Positions 1 through 10,119 of a DNA stretch of 64,000 bases are shown one piece after another. Origin of the DNA: Diacronema lutheri (lineage: Eukaryota; Haptophyta; Pavlovophyceae; Pavlovales; Pavlovaceae); contig JAGTXO010000006.1 in the NCBI GenBank assembly GCA_019448385.1, positions 62,001 through 126,000 on the forward strand. Reading direction: 5' to 3'. The notes under the pieces were generated by a model that was given only the letters and a program-made list of their open reading frames with translations, was not told where the DNA came from and made no database searches. The stretch's first letter is position 1. Every line of letters starts with the position of its first letter. The translations under genes were made by a program, and so were the position numbers.

Positions 1-480
1 GCCGGCGCCGGAGGCGATGAAGCGGTCGCAATCGAGCTGGCGCCAACGCTCAATATCCGCCTCGTCGAGCGTGCCCCAGCTCGAGCCGACGACGACGCCG
101 TGTTGCGCGTGCAGCGCGCGGCACTCGCGCGCGGCGAGCGTCGTCTTTGGCGCCGAGCCTTGCGCGCGCGCGCCGTCGCCGAGGCTACCGCTGCCACCGC
201 CGTCGGCCGCGATGGGCAGCTGAGCGCTGATCGTGCGCCCGCCCACCGCCCTCCGACCGTGGCCCGGCCGACGCCGGCATACGCCCGACTGCTGGTCGCA
301 CACGAACGGCCGCTTGAGCGGCGCCGGCCGCACGCGCAGCGCGAACGAGAGGGTGTTGAGCCCGACCATCAGCACGGCCACGCCGAGCAGGGCGCACGGC
401 AACCATGCCGCCCATCGGCCACGCCCGTTGGCGCTCTCTCTCCTGCCGCTGCTCTCGTAGTCGCCCGGCGGCGGCCACAT
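1..480 (-). CDS. Type II membrane protein with secreted-enzyme-type Cys/Trp motif, partial (3' end off the window)
   Basis: The frame is open from an ATG at 480 to base 1, giving 160 residues with no stop, so the C-terminal part lies outside the window. The start MWPPPGDYESSGRRES is followed by basic residues and one hydrophobic segment (about residues 23-50, containing LPCALLGVAVLMVGLNTLSF), which suggests a cytosolic tail and a signal anchor. After a low-complexity stem, the end reads ECRALHAQHGVVVGSSWGTL and then a Trp and LDCD. I have seen this C...GxSWGTL...W..LDCD pattern in algal secretory enzymes with a glycosyltransferase-like architecture, but the catalytic domain is not visible here. 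The transmembrane call is from hydrophobicity. The enzyme class is inference only. Confidence 0.6.
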   Translation of the reverse strand, partial: MWPPPGDYESSGRRESANGRGRWAAWLPCALLGVAVLMVGLNTLSFALRVRPAPLKRPFVCDQQSGVCRRRPGHGRRAVGGRTISAQLPIAADGGGSGSLGDGARAQGSAPKTTLAARECRALHAQHGVVVGSSWGTLDEADIERWRQLDCDRFIASGAG

Positions 481-629
481 GCCGCACGATGGCGGCGTGC
501 GGCTTGTCTGAGTTGTGAGTTGTGACTCCCCGCGGAGCTCGGAGGGGACTTCACCGCCAGACCAAGTCGAGGTTCGGTCAAAGCTGGGAGGCGGGCAACA
601 AGGTCGGACGACAGTCGTTTCTCAGTCTC

Positions 630-2514
630 TCAGTCGTCTTCGCCCACGTTGAGGTTGAGCACGGCCATGAAGGCCTCCTGCGGCACGTTGACTTTGCCCA
701 TCGTCTTCATCCGCTTCTTGCCGCGCGCCTGCTTGTTGAGCAGCTTCTTCTTGCGGGAGATGTCGCCGCCGTAGCACTTTGCGAGCACGTCCTTGCGCAG
801 CGCATTGATCGTCGATGACGCGACGATCTTCGCGCCGACGGCGGCCTGGATGGGTACCTTGAACTGCTGGCGCGGGATGAGCTCCTTGAGTGCGCGCGTG
901 AGCCGCTTGCCCAGCGTGTGCGCCGCGTCCTGGTGCACGACGACCGAAAGCGGCGGCGCGAGCTCCTCGTTGATCAGAATGTCGAGCTTGACCAGCTTGT
1001 TGGTGCGGTATCCGATCGGCTTGTACTCGAGCGACGCGTACCCCTTCGTGCGGCTCTTCACCTCGTCGAAGAAGTCGGTGATCACCTGGCGCGCAGCGCC
1101 GCGCCGCGCGCCGCGCGCGCGGGGCGTGGGCGCGGGGCGTGGGCGCGGGGCGTGGGCGCGGGGCGTGGGCGCGGGGCATGGGCGCGGGGCGTGGGCGCGG
1201 GGCGTGGGCGCGGGGCGTGGGCGCGGGGCGTGGGCGCGGGGCGTGGGCGCTCCGGCACGCGGCGAGCCGGCGCGCGGCGGCGCGCGGCGGCGCAGCGCGC
1301 TCCACCTCGGAGAGGGGGATGTCGTACTTGAGTGAGATGCGCTCGGAGGTGACAAAGGTGAGGTCCTTGTACTCGCCACGCCTCGTCTGGCACAGCTCCA
1401 TCAGCGCGCCCGAATAGTCCTTGGGCGAGTAGATCTCGAGCGCCACGTACGGCTCCGAGACCGAGTCGATCGCCGACGCGTCCGGCATGCGCGCGGGCGT
1501 GTCGACGATGACGAGCTCGCCCTTGGTCGTGTTGACGTGGTACACGACGCTGGGCGCGGTCACGATCAGGTCGAGGTCGTACTCGCGCTCAAGCCGCTCC
1601 TGCACGATCTCCATGTGCAGCAGCCCCAGGAAGCCGCAGCGGAAGCCAAAGCCCATCGCCGAAGACACATCCGGCTCATAAAGCAGCGCGGCGTCATTGG
1701 TCTTGAGCTTCTCGATCGAGTCGCGCAGCTTGGGGTAGTCGTCGCCCTCCGTCGGATACAGCCCGCAATACACCATCGGCACCGGCTCGCGGTAGCCGGG
1801 CAGCGGCGTAACCGACGCGTCAGCCGCGTGCTGCGCGAGGGTGATCGTGTCGCCCACGCGCGCCTCAGCGATCGACTTGATCGCGCCGGTGATGTAACCT
1901 ACCTCGCCGCCGTGCAGCGCGGCGACCGGTCGCTGCGCGGGCGACATGACGCCCACCTGCGCCGCGCGCGTGCCGCGCGCGCGCGAGCCTCGCGCCTCAC
2001 GCATGTCAGAGTGTGCGCCGCACGTGGCGGCGGCCGCGTGCTTTTGCTTTTGCGCACCTCGAGGCACTCGGTCTCGTACTTTGTAGCCATGAAACGGAGC
2101 TTGTCGCCCTTGCGCACCGTCCCGTCCACGATGCGCACGAAGACGATCACGCCGCGGTACGGATCGTAGTAGGAGTCGAAGACGAGCGCGCGGAGGGGAC
2201 GGTCGCGCGTCGATGCGGGCGCGGGCACGCGCGTGACGATCGCCTCGAGGATGGGCTCGATGTTGAGGCCTGACTTTGCGGAGCATGCGATCGCATCGGT
2301 GCAGTCCAGACCGATGCACGCCTCCACCTCCGCCGCCGTGCGGTCCACATCCGCGGCGGGCAGATCGACCTTGTTGAGGATCGGGATCAGCTCGAGGTTC
2401 TGCTCGAGGGCGAGGTACACGTTGGCAATGGTCTGCGCCTCGACGCCTTGCGAAGCGTCGACGACGAGCAGCGCGCCCTCGCACGCCTGCAGCGAGCGCG
2501 CCACCTCGTACCCA

Positions 2515-2546
<32 letters not shown>

Positions 2547-2939
2547 GAGGATATACTCGAGCCCGTCCGACGCCGTGTACACCATCCGCGCGGCCTGCAG
2601 CTTGATGGTGATACCGCGCTCGCGCTCAATGTCCATGTTGTCGAGCAGCTGAGCCTTCATCTCGCGCTCCGTCACCGTGCCCGTCAGCTGGATAAGCCGG
2701 TCGGCCAGCGTCGACTTGCCGTGGTCGATGTGCGCGATGATGCAAAAGTTGCGGATCCGCTCGACCGGCACAACATAGTCGCCCTGGTCGGCCGCGCGCG
2801 TCCCCGCCGCCATGCGCGCGCGGCTCGTCCGAACTGCCGAGCGCCGCATCGCGCCGCGCCCGGCTAACCTCACGCGCCCATCCGACACGAGCGCGAACAG
2901 CGCGAGCCCGAGGGCCAATAGTGACCTCCGCGCCATCAT
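630..2939 (-). CDS. lepA: LepA/EF4 ribosomal back-translocase GTPase, plastid type
   Basis: Three exons join in frame: 2939-2058, 1956-1306 and 1085-630, giving 662 residues. Both introns are GT-AG and phase 0. The N-terminus [21 protein letters not shown] looks like a signal peptide followed by a basic transit-like stretch, as expected for a secondary plastid. The G1 motif [14 protein letters not shown], switch-[10 protein letters not shown] and G4 NKVDLPAA are present, followed by EF4-specific blocks ([54 protein letters not shown]) and the typical lysine-rich C-terminus. The sequence resembles cyanobacterial and plastid LepA more than mitochondrial GUF1. LepA binds the ribosome and remobilises stalled elongation complexes. 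The second intron is filled by a 12-bp tandem repeat. Confidence 0.93.
1126..1250. repeat. 12-bp GC-only minisatellite inside lepA intron 2
   Basis: About ten head-to-tail copies of GGGGCGTGGGCGC-type units make up most of intron 1086-1305. One copy has a C-to-T-type change (gggcatggg). All three frames stay open through it, so it produces long spurious Arg/Gly/Ala ORFs on both strands. Confidence 0.9.
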
Positions 2940-3085
2940 GACGACGTTCTAGCCTTTGCGCCGAGCAATGGCTGGACGGAGGCGATTCAAGTGTGCTGAT
3001 CCGTAGGCCGCGCGGCCGCTTCGGTGAGGAGGCGCGCGCCGCCGTCGTCCTACCGTGCAGGCGCGCGCAGGCGTGCGGCGCCCAC

Positions 3086-5740
3086 TCAGCGCAAGCGCTT
3101 CAAGTACTTGTTCTGCTTCTCGAGCCGGAACTCGTCGCGCTGCACGAGGATGCTGATGGCAGTCTTTACAGCGCGCTCGGCGAGCCCCTGCTTGCACAGC
3201 TCGTCGATGAGCACCTGGCGGCGCGCGCGCCGGGCGCGTCGGGCGCGGTCGCTGTTCAGCGCACGCATTGCCACGCGTGGCGAGCCGCCGCCGCCGACGC
3301 CGGCGCGCGCGCGCGCGCTCGGCGCGGCGCGGCACTTTTTGGCTCATGTGATGCGAGACAAGGACGCGGTTCTTGATGAGCTTCTCGCACGTCTGCACCT
3401 CCGCGTCGACGTGGCCCTCGAGCGCGATCCCGCCCGACTTCGCCGACTCGATCGTCGAGACGGTGAAGAGGCGAATTGCCTCCGCCACGTGCGCCTCGGT
3501 CGCAAGCGGCGAGAGCTCCTGCGCGGCGCGCCAGCCGCGGCGTGGAGTGGCGGTCGCGGCGTCGCGGCGTCGTCAGCGCGCGCAGCTGCGCCGCGCCGCG
3601 GCGCGCGTGGCGCCGCGCGGCGTGGCACCGCGCAGCGCAGCGCGGCGCAGTGCGGCGCAGCGCACCATCTTTGCGAGCGCCTCGGCGACGCGCACGATGG
3701 CCTCGAGCTGCCGGACGGTGACGGGGATGCCGCCGCCGCCCTGCGACTCGAGCGCGCGCATCTGCTCGCGGAACTTGACGTAATGCCCCTGCAGTACCGT
3801 CGCCGCGCTCTCGGTCAACCGCGGGAAGCAGCGCGTCCGGCAGTAGTGGATGTAGCGCTGCAACGTCTTGGGCGAGAGCTCGTCCGACCCCTCGTCCGGC
3901 GCGGCGGGGCCCGCGCCCGTGTGCAGCCCCAGCACGTGCCTGGCGATCGTCGCGTCGAGCTCCTCGTTGCGCAGGTCGCGCAGGATGAAGATCAGGTCGA
4001 AGCGCGAGAGGATCGTCGTGGCGAGGTCGAGGTTGGTCGCGAGCTCCTGGGAGTCGTCGTACGCGCCGAAGGCCGGGTTGGCCGCGGCGAGGACGGCGGT
4101 GCGCGAGTTGAGGACGGTGGTGATGCCGGCCTTCGCGACGGAGATGGTCTGCTGCTCCATCGCCTCATGAATCGCCACGCGGTCCTGCTCGCGCATCTTG
4201 TCGAACTCGTCGATGCACACGATCCCGCCGTCGGCAAGGACCATCGCGCCGCCCTCGAGGTAAAACTCGCGCGAGTGCGCCTCCTGCGTGACCATCGCGG
4301 TGAGGCCGGCGGCGGACGAGCCCTTGCCCGACGTGTACACGCCGATCGGCGCAACCTGCTGCGCGAACTTGAGGAACTGCGACTTTGCGACCGACGGGTC
4401 ACCGAGCAGCAGCACGTTCACATCGCCGCGCAGGTGCATCCCGTCTGCGAGCCGCTTGCGCGTGCCGCCGAAGAGGAGGCACGCGACGGCGGCCTTGACG
4501 TCGTCGCGCCCGCAGATCGACGGCGCGATCGACTGCGCGATCCGCTCGTACATGCCGCCCGAGCGCGCGAGCTGGCGGAAGGTCTCCTCCTCCGCCGCGC
4601 TGAAGGACGCCAGCGAGTGCGCGCCGTCCGTGTCGATGCCCACCTTGAGGCCGACGACACGCAAATAGGGCTCGCGCACGGCGAGCGTGCTCGCGCCGCC
4701 CTTGCTCCCCGCACGCCCGCCCTCCGCCGGTTTGGACGTGACGACAGAGTAGACGCCCGTCACCGTCACGCGCTGGCCGGGCGTCACCTTGCCCACGAGG
4801 TGCCTGTCGACGATCAGCTTGAGCGTGCGCGGCATGTCGCCGGTGGGCACGGTCTCGGGCGCCTCCTGCAGCTTGAGCCGCTGCTGGTCGACGAACGACG
4901 ACTCCTCGGGCAGCACCTGGTACGGGTCGAGCGGGCAGCGCTCCTCGCCAGAAGAGACGTGCGCGCGGCCGCACGTGCGCGGCAGCGCGATGTTGCCCAG
5001 GCCGGCGCGGTTCGGGATGGGGCGGCGGTCGCCGCACTGCTTGCACTCGGCGATGGCCATCGTCACCTTTGGCTGCGGCTTGCCCGCCTGCGTGATGATC
5101 CCGGGGATGTGCACGAGCTTGGAGACCTGCCGAGAGAGCATCTCGCGGATCGTCGCCGGGTGCTTGGACGCCGAGAGCAGCACCTGGATGTCGCGCACCT
5201 CGGAGCCGTCGGCGCGGTCGGCGACGGCGATCAGCTCGGCCGCCTCTTTCGCCGCGCTCTCGAAGAGCGCGAGGTGCAGCCCCGGGTTGTCCATCAGCGC
5301 GTGCGCGAGCCGCTCGTCAAACGCGAGGAGGTGGTCGACGCTCACGTCGAGGAAGTACTCGCCCGCGCTATAGTGCGCGGTGAGCTGGTCGCTGCGCGAC
5401 GGCGGCGGCGGCGGCGGCGGTGGCGGCGGTGGCGGCGGTGGCGGCGGCGGCGGGCACGGCCGGGCCGCGCCGCACGTGTCGCTCGGGCTCGGCGTGCGCG
5501 TGCCCGTGCGCGCCGCGCGTGCGCGCGCGCGCCCGCGGGCGCGAGGCATGCGCGCCTGGCGCCGGCGGAGGCGAGCGCGCGCGCGTACCGGTAGATGAAG
5601 GTGCCGCGCTGCTCGTCGCGGTATAGCCGGATGAACTCGCGATACTTGATGCGCGCAGCCACCGCCGACTCGCCCTCCTCCTGCTCGACCGGCGCGCCCA
5701 TGTCATTGAAGTGCACCGCGCCCTGATCCCAGCCCGACAT
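3086..5740 (-). CDS. mcm5: MCM5, subunit of the MCM2-7 replicative helicase
   Basis: Four exons (5740-5589, 5391-3666, 3518-3336, 3214-3086) give 729 residues, a normal MCM5 length. Introns are 197, 147 and 121 bp, all GT-AG. The start MSGWDQGAVHFNDMG resembles the MSG(F/W)D start of other MCM5 proteins. A zinc-ribbon set (CKQCGDRRPI ... LPRTCG ... RCPLDPY) precedes the AAA+ core: Walker A GDPSVAKSQ, Walker B GIVCIDEFDKM, sensor AAANPAFG and arginine finger LSRFDLIF. The blocks CPLDPYQVLPEE and MPRTLKLIVDRHL are MCM5-type rather than MCM2/3/4/6/7-type. The protein acts in nuclear DNA replication licensing and fork unwinding. The divergent upstream region carries two E2F-like sites. Confidence 0.95.
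5401..5453. repeat. GGY-triplet tract in mcm5 intron 1
   Basis: A near-perfect run of ggc with a few ggt triplets lies at the 3' side of intron 5392-5588, next to the acceptor. It yields polyproline or polyglycine shadow ORFs but is spliced out in the proposed model. Confidence 0.85.
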
Positions 5741-5944
5741 GGCCCTGCGCCCGGCGACAGGCGCGCGGGTGCAGGGTGCGGCCGTACGCGCGAGTGCACG
5801 AGCGCACGCGCTGAACGTCAGCGGCAAGCCGCTGCGCCGCCGTGCGCCCGCGCCGCGCGGCTGCGAGAGCGCGCGCACTCGGACTGCGCGTCACGGGGGG
5901 TGGGCGCGAACTTTAGGCGCCAAAAACTCCGGGCGCGAGGCGCG
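5741..5944. promoter_or_regulatory. Divergent promoter between mcm5 and the O-fucosyltransferase gene, with E2F-like sites
   Basis: The 204 bp between two opposed start codons hold GGCGCGAA (5903-5910) and GCGCCAAA (5917-5924; TTTGGCGC on the mcm5 strand). Both match the core of E2F/DP binding sites, which control MCM genes in animals and plants. The sites are seen in the sequence; the regulation is inferred. Confidence 0.5.
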
Positions 5945-7581
5945 ATGGCGGCCGGCAGGGCGAGCCTCTGGGCACTCACCATCGTGCTCGTCCTGCTCGA
6001 CGTCGGTCAAACATCGGTCCTGCCCGACGCCGCTCGGGCGTACGCGGCCGCGCACGGCTGCGACGCGCGCCTCAACGCGTGGTGCGACGCCAACTGTCCG
6101 CACGCCGCCGCGCACGGCCCGCTGCTCGCGCGCTTCGACACGACGGCGGCTGGCCACCCGCCCGCGTGGCGCTGCTACTCGCGCGGCGCGCTGTCGGCGG
6201 ACACGCAGCGATATGAGCGTGGGACCATCTTCTGCACGCGCGATGCCCAGCTGCGCGCCGAGCTCAACGCGTGCGTCGACGGCCACGACGTGGCAGGGCG
6301 CGCCGCGGCCGCGCCGGCGCCGCAGTGCGTCGTCGCCGACGCGGCGCAGCCCTCGCTTCCGCCCGCCTACGAGGCGACGGGCTCGGAGCGCTTTCTCGCC
6401 TTCTCCGTCGCGGGCCACGAGCAGCTCAACAAGCAGCGCCGCGCGCTCCTCCATTACATGCGGCTCGCAGCCGCGCTCGGCCGCACGCTCGTCTTGCCGC
6501 GCGTGCACGTGCTGCGCAAGGACAAGCGCGCGTGGGAGGGCGGCGCGTCGCGCGGCGTCGCGAGCTGGTACGTGCCGAGTGGCACCGGCTACTTTCCGCT
6601 CTCCGCCGTGTACAACACGAGCCGCATCGCCGAGTACGTGCCCGCTGTTGAGATTGCGCGCCTCTGGCAGTTGAGCGCCGACGATGGCGTCGTGCCGCCC
6701 GCGGACGGGCCGGCGGTCGAGCGGGCGGTCGAGCGGCGGATCGACGTGCTCTTCGCCGCAGATGCGCGCGTCGGCCACGGCCCGCCATGCGCCCCCTCCG
6801 CCGACGCGCTCGTCGAATTCAACGGCGTGCGCGGCGTGCGCGCTCGGGAGGTTCGTTGCGGGTTGCTGCACTCCGAAGCGCCGCTGCGCGAGCTCGCGCA
6901 CGTGCGTACGCTCGGCTTTGCCGACTCGTTTGACCAGCTGCCCGAGGCGCAGGCAACGCACCTCGCGCCCTTCCTCCGCTTCACCGACGAGATCAGCTCC
7001 GCCGCCAGCGCCTACGTGTCGCGCACCTTTGGCTCGCAGCCTTTCCTCGCCGTGCACTGGCGGCGCGCCGACTTCCAGCTCACGCGCGCGGCGCGCGCGG
7101 ACGTGCTGCTCGACGCGCGCGCGCTCATCGCGCGCGTGCAGGCCGTGCTCGAGCAGCACGGGCTACGCAGACTCTACCTGGCGACCGACGCTACCGAGGA
7201 CGAGCAGCTCGGGCTCGTCCGCGCCGCGCTCAAGCCGGAGCGCGTCTCGTGGCTCGCGGACTCGGAGCGCGCGGACATGCGCGAGGCGATGGACGTGGCG
7301 AACATTGGTGCGCTGCGCCGTCGGCGGCCGCGCTGCGCTTCCGCGCGCGCGCGCGCCGCGGCCTCTTGCGGCGACGCCGGACGTGGCGGTGTCACGCGCG
7401 GCTGAGGCGCGCGCCCACGCCACGGGCCGCGCGTGGCGATCCGCGCGGAGCAGAGATTGCCATCTGCGCGATGGCCGCCCACTTCCTTGGCACGCGCACA
7501 AGCAACTACTCGCTCACCGTGCGCGAGGAGCGCAGGGCGCGCGGCCTGTCCGAAGGAACGCACGGCTTCCTCGTCGAGTAG
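5945..7581 (+). CDS. GDP-fucose protein O-fucosyltransferase-like secretory enzyme
   Basis: Two exons (5945-7307, 7454-7581; intron 146 bp, GTGCGC...GAGCAG, phase 1) give 496 residues. The start is followed by a clear signal peptide or anchor (WALTIVLVLLDVGQTSVL). Residues about 35-115 form a cysteine-rich module (NAWCDANCP, WRCYSRGAL, IFCTRDAQL). The catalytic part carries the O-FucT signatures LNKQRRALLHYMRLAAALG, the HxRRxDF-type motif FLAVHWRRADF and the C-terminal TRTSNYSLTVREER, which matches the GxxxSxFS...ER end motif of the fold. The family transfers fucose or related sugars to proteins or glycans in the ER or Golgi. Donor and acceptor are unknown. It shares a divergent promoter with mcm5. 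Confidence 0.8.
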
Positions 7582-7685
7582 CTCCGGGCTCGTGGCGGGT
7601 CTAGTCCCTCGACACCCACCGGAGGTATGGCTCGTCACTGGGGAAAAAAGGTCTAGTCCCCCCCCCCCCTTTTTTTTTTCCCCGG
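7582..7685. other. Convergent intergenic spacer with a C12T10 tract
   Basis: The spacer lies between the 3' ends of two convergent genes. It holds a duplicated ggtctagtccc motif (around 7599 and 7650) and a homopolymer block of 12 C followed by 10 T (7658-7679). No gene is seen. Confidence 0.7.
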
Positions 7686-8690
7686 TCACGCGCCATCCTC
7701 CGGCTGCTGCAGCTGCGCGTCCTGCCACTCAGCGACGCCGACGAGCAGCCGCTCCCACAGCTCGCGCACGCCGACGCCCGTGAGCACCGAGATCATCGGC
7801 ACGTCTGCCGCGGCCGCGCTGTTGAGCTCGCCGAGCTCGTCCGAGACGCGGTAATGGCAGCGCGCGAGCTGGAGCGGCGAGAGCAGGTCGCAGCGCGTGA
7901 GCACGAGCGCGTGCGGCGTGCCGGCACGCACGAGCCGCGCGAGCAGCTCACGGTCCTCCGTCTCGAGCCCGCGCTCCGCATCGACGAGCAGCAGGACCGA
8001 GAGGAGAGCCGGACGGTGGGAGAGGTAGGCGCGGATTGCGCGCCGCCAAGTGCGCCGCGTCGACGTGTCCGCAACCGCGTCGCCGTACCCCGGCATGTCG
8101 ACGAGCACAAAGCGCGGCGCAAACTCGCCTGCGAGCTCCGCCGAGAGCCGGAAGAAGGACAGATGCGCTGTCCAGCCGGCACGCGCCGAGACGGGCGCGA
8201 GGCCTTCGCCCGAGATCGAGCCGAGGAAGGCGTTGAGTAGCGACGATTTGCCCGAGTTCGACTGGCCGACCAGCGCGACTTCGGGCAGGCCCCCGCCGTC
8301 CGGCCAGTCGCCAAGCAGCGCGCAGCCGATGTACTCGGCCGTCGCGTCGCCGCGCCGGCGCCAGACGGCGGCCTTTTGGCTGCGCCCAGTAGCAAAACCC
8401 GAGCGTGTAAGCCGGCGCAGCACGTCGCGCTCGAACGGCGTCGCTTCGTCGCTCAGCAGCGCCAGGTGCGCCGCGCGGCGCGCGGCGATGCCGCCGCCGT
8501 CCGCGCGCTCGCCGCGGCGGCGCGCGCGCGGCGCCTCGTCCACCGAAAGCGCGCGCGGCGGCGGCGCGCGGCGCGCGTAGAGACGGCGTGCGGCCGGCCA
8601 TGCCGCGCGCGGCGCGCCGATGCGCCCGCCGACGAGTGTGGGCCACGCGGCGTGCGGCACAAGGGCGCCGCGCGCCCATCGGGCGGCCAT
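7686..8690 (-). CDS. engB: EngB/YsxC (YihA) ribosome-assembly GTPase, organellar
   Basis: A single-exon frame of 334 residues. About 110 N-terminal residues are Arg/Ala-rich and look like an organelle-targeting extension. The TRAFAC GTPase core follows with G1 GQSNSGKSSLLNAFLG, G3 DMPGYGDAV and G4 TRCD (the family usually has TKCD or TKAD). The sequence between them (FVLVDMPGYGDAV, YLSHRPALLSVLLLVDA) is typical EngB. The bacterial protein helps assemble the large ribosomal subunit; here a plastid or mitochondrial role is likely but the compartment is not proven. It is head-to-head with the next gene, with start codons 45 bp apart. Confidence 0.88.
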   Translation of the reverse strand: MAARWARGALVPHAAWPTLVGGRIGAPRAAWPAARRLYARRAPPPRALSVDEAPRARRRGERADGGGIAARRAAHLALLSDEATPFERDVLRRLTRSGFATGRSQKAAVWRRRGDATAEYIGCALLGDWPDGGGLPEVALVGQSNSGKSSLLNAFLGSISGEGLAPVSARAGWTAHLSFFRLSAELAGEFAPRFVLVDMPGYGDAVADTSTRRTWRRAIRAYLSHRPALLSVLLLVDAERGLETEDRELLARLVRAGTPHALVLTRCDLLSPLQLARCHYRVSDELGELNSAAAADVPMISVLTGVGVRELWERLLVGVAEWQDAQLQQPEDGA

Positions 8691-8735
8691 CGTGCAAACT
8701 TCAACTTGCGGTTACACTCCGCGCGGGCCCAAAGC
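8691..8735. promoter_or_regulatory. 45-bp bidirectional promoter interval
   Basis: Only 45 bp separate the engB ATG (minus strand) from the ATG of the secreted protein (plus strand). No TATA-like box is visible, so transcription start sites probably lie within it or overlap the coding ends. Confidence 0.4.
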
Positions 8736-9302
8736 ATGACGACCATGCCCTGGCGAGCGCGTGCCGGGCGCGTGGCGGCGCCGCTCGCGCTGCTGCTGGT
8801 CGCGTGCGCGGAGGGCGTGACCGTCCTCGGCGTGGAGGGTCAGACCTGCGCGATGGCGTGCGCCAACGTGAGCATGGCGTGCGACGCGGGCGCGATCAAC
8901 GCGATCGTCAACCAGGGCCTCGGCAACACGGCGATCGGCAACCTCGCCAACTGCAGCTCGTGGGCGGGCCTGGGCACGGCAGCAGCGCCGTCGCACAACC
9001 TGACGACGGGCGAGTGCTTCTACATCTCCACCACGGGCTTCTCCACCGTCCCGACCGTGTGCGCAGAGCCGCCGAACGACGGCGAGGTGCGCGTGTGCGT
9101 GTGCGAGCCCTTCAGCCCGACGCCGCCGCCCAGCCCGCCGAGCAGCCCGCCGCCGGTCAAGCTCACGCTGACGCGCGGCTGCATCTGCCCGCCGTCTGGC
9201 GACGAGACGCGGCGAGTATCCGCGCGCCACAAGAAGTACCGCCGCCTGCTCTTCGGCGGCGTCTACAGCTTGCCGCCCTGCCCGCCATCGCAGTGCGTCT
9301 GA
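8736..9302 (+). CDS. Small secreted Cys-rich protein with Pro/Ser linker
   Basis: 188 residues. A signal peptide (AGRVAAPLALLLVACAEG) is followed by a Cys-rich domain with regularly placed cysteines (QTCAMACANVSMACDAG, LANCSSW, GECFYIS, VCVCEPF), several Asn-glycosylation sequons, a PPPSPPSSPPP hinge and a second short Cys cluster (RGCICPPSG ... LPPCPPSQCV). The Pro/Ser hinge is typical of algal cell-surface proteins. I do not recognise the family. An extracellular or scale/wall-associated role is an inference from the signal peptide, cysteines and linker. Confidence 0.65.
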   Translation: MTTMPWRARAGRVAAPLALLLVACAEGVTVLGVEGQTCAMACANVSMACDAGAINAIVNQGLGNTAIGNLANCSSWAGLGTAAAPSHNLTTGECFYISTTGFSTVPTVCAEPPNDGEVRVCVCEPFSPTPPPSPPSSPPPVKLTLTRGCICPPSGDETRRVSARHKKYRRLLFGGVYSLPPCPPSQCV

Positions 9303-10119
9303 GCACGCGGCGCGGCGCGGAGGACGTTCCTCTGCCACGCAGGCTGGTTGATGGTGTTCAGGGCTTGGTCGGCCCTCGCAGATTGACCCGTACCAGACCT
9401 TGTCGACGCGCGCCCTGCATTCTTCATCTCCATGTCGCGCTATATACGGCGCGGTCCGGGCTGGTCCCTGAGAATCAAGGGTTAAAAGCCACCCAATGAG
9501 CGCTCGAGGGGTCGGGGCGCGGCTTAGGACGAGCCTAGGACCGAGACCCCCCTCCTGACCGGCCGATTTGAGTAGAATTCGGGGTCGAGCGGGCGCGGCG
9601 GACGGAGGGCCCGAGCCGGGCCGACGGAGCGTCCGACCCCGGAATGCGGGCGACCGGAAGGGCTCGGGTGATTGACGCCCAGTAGAATAGAATGGCGGAT
9701 TCCGGGGGGGGGGTCGCAACTGGCATCGCGCAAGCTGAGGCCCTCTGACTGACCGGACCGCGCCGAGTGCGCGTGCACCCCGTGGAGGGCGCGGCCAGTC
9801 GGACACTCTTCGCGACTGAGCTAGCCGCGGCATACCGTGTGCTAGGCTTCCCGATCAACTTGTCGACGCAGTAGCTCACTCCGACTCCCTGTCCCCGATG
9901 GGCGGACCAGGCGAGTCGAGCGCCACCTAGTGCTCGGCCTGGCCGAGCGCGGTCTTCGTTTCTTTCCGTCTTCGTTCAGACACCGAATCGCCCTAACGGC
10001 GCGAGCGAAACGTTTCGCTGGCCACCAGTGGGATCCGTCGTGTGTGTCACACGGACATGCTGTCACACTCACACATGCAGCACAGACACAATGCCAACAC
10101 CGTGCGCTGCGCCGGCGCG
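9303..10119. other. Gene-poor stretch
   Basis: About 800 bp with no supported gene. It includes a run of 10 G at 9704-9713 and AT-richer words (agtagaat repeated at about 9571 and 9682). Open frames here have no recognisable motif. The stretch precedes the decayed gene and the foldback element, so it may be degraded repeat DNA. Confidence 0.5.

Noticed and set aside
1139-1417. Arg/Gly/Ala-repeat ORFs in the lepA second intron
   Set aside because: They come from the 12-bp minisatellite. The flanking LepA protein sequence joins perfectly when this stretch is spliced out.
3024-5594. An 856-codon plus-strand frame across mcm5
   Set aside because: It is the antisense shadow of mcm5. The minus strand has the full set of MCM motifs with consistent introns.
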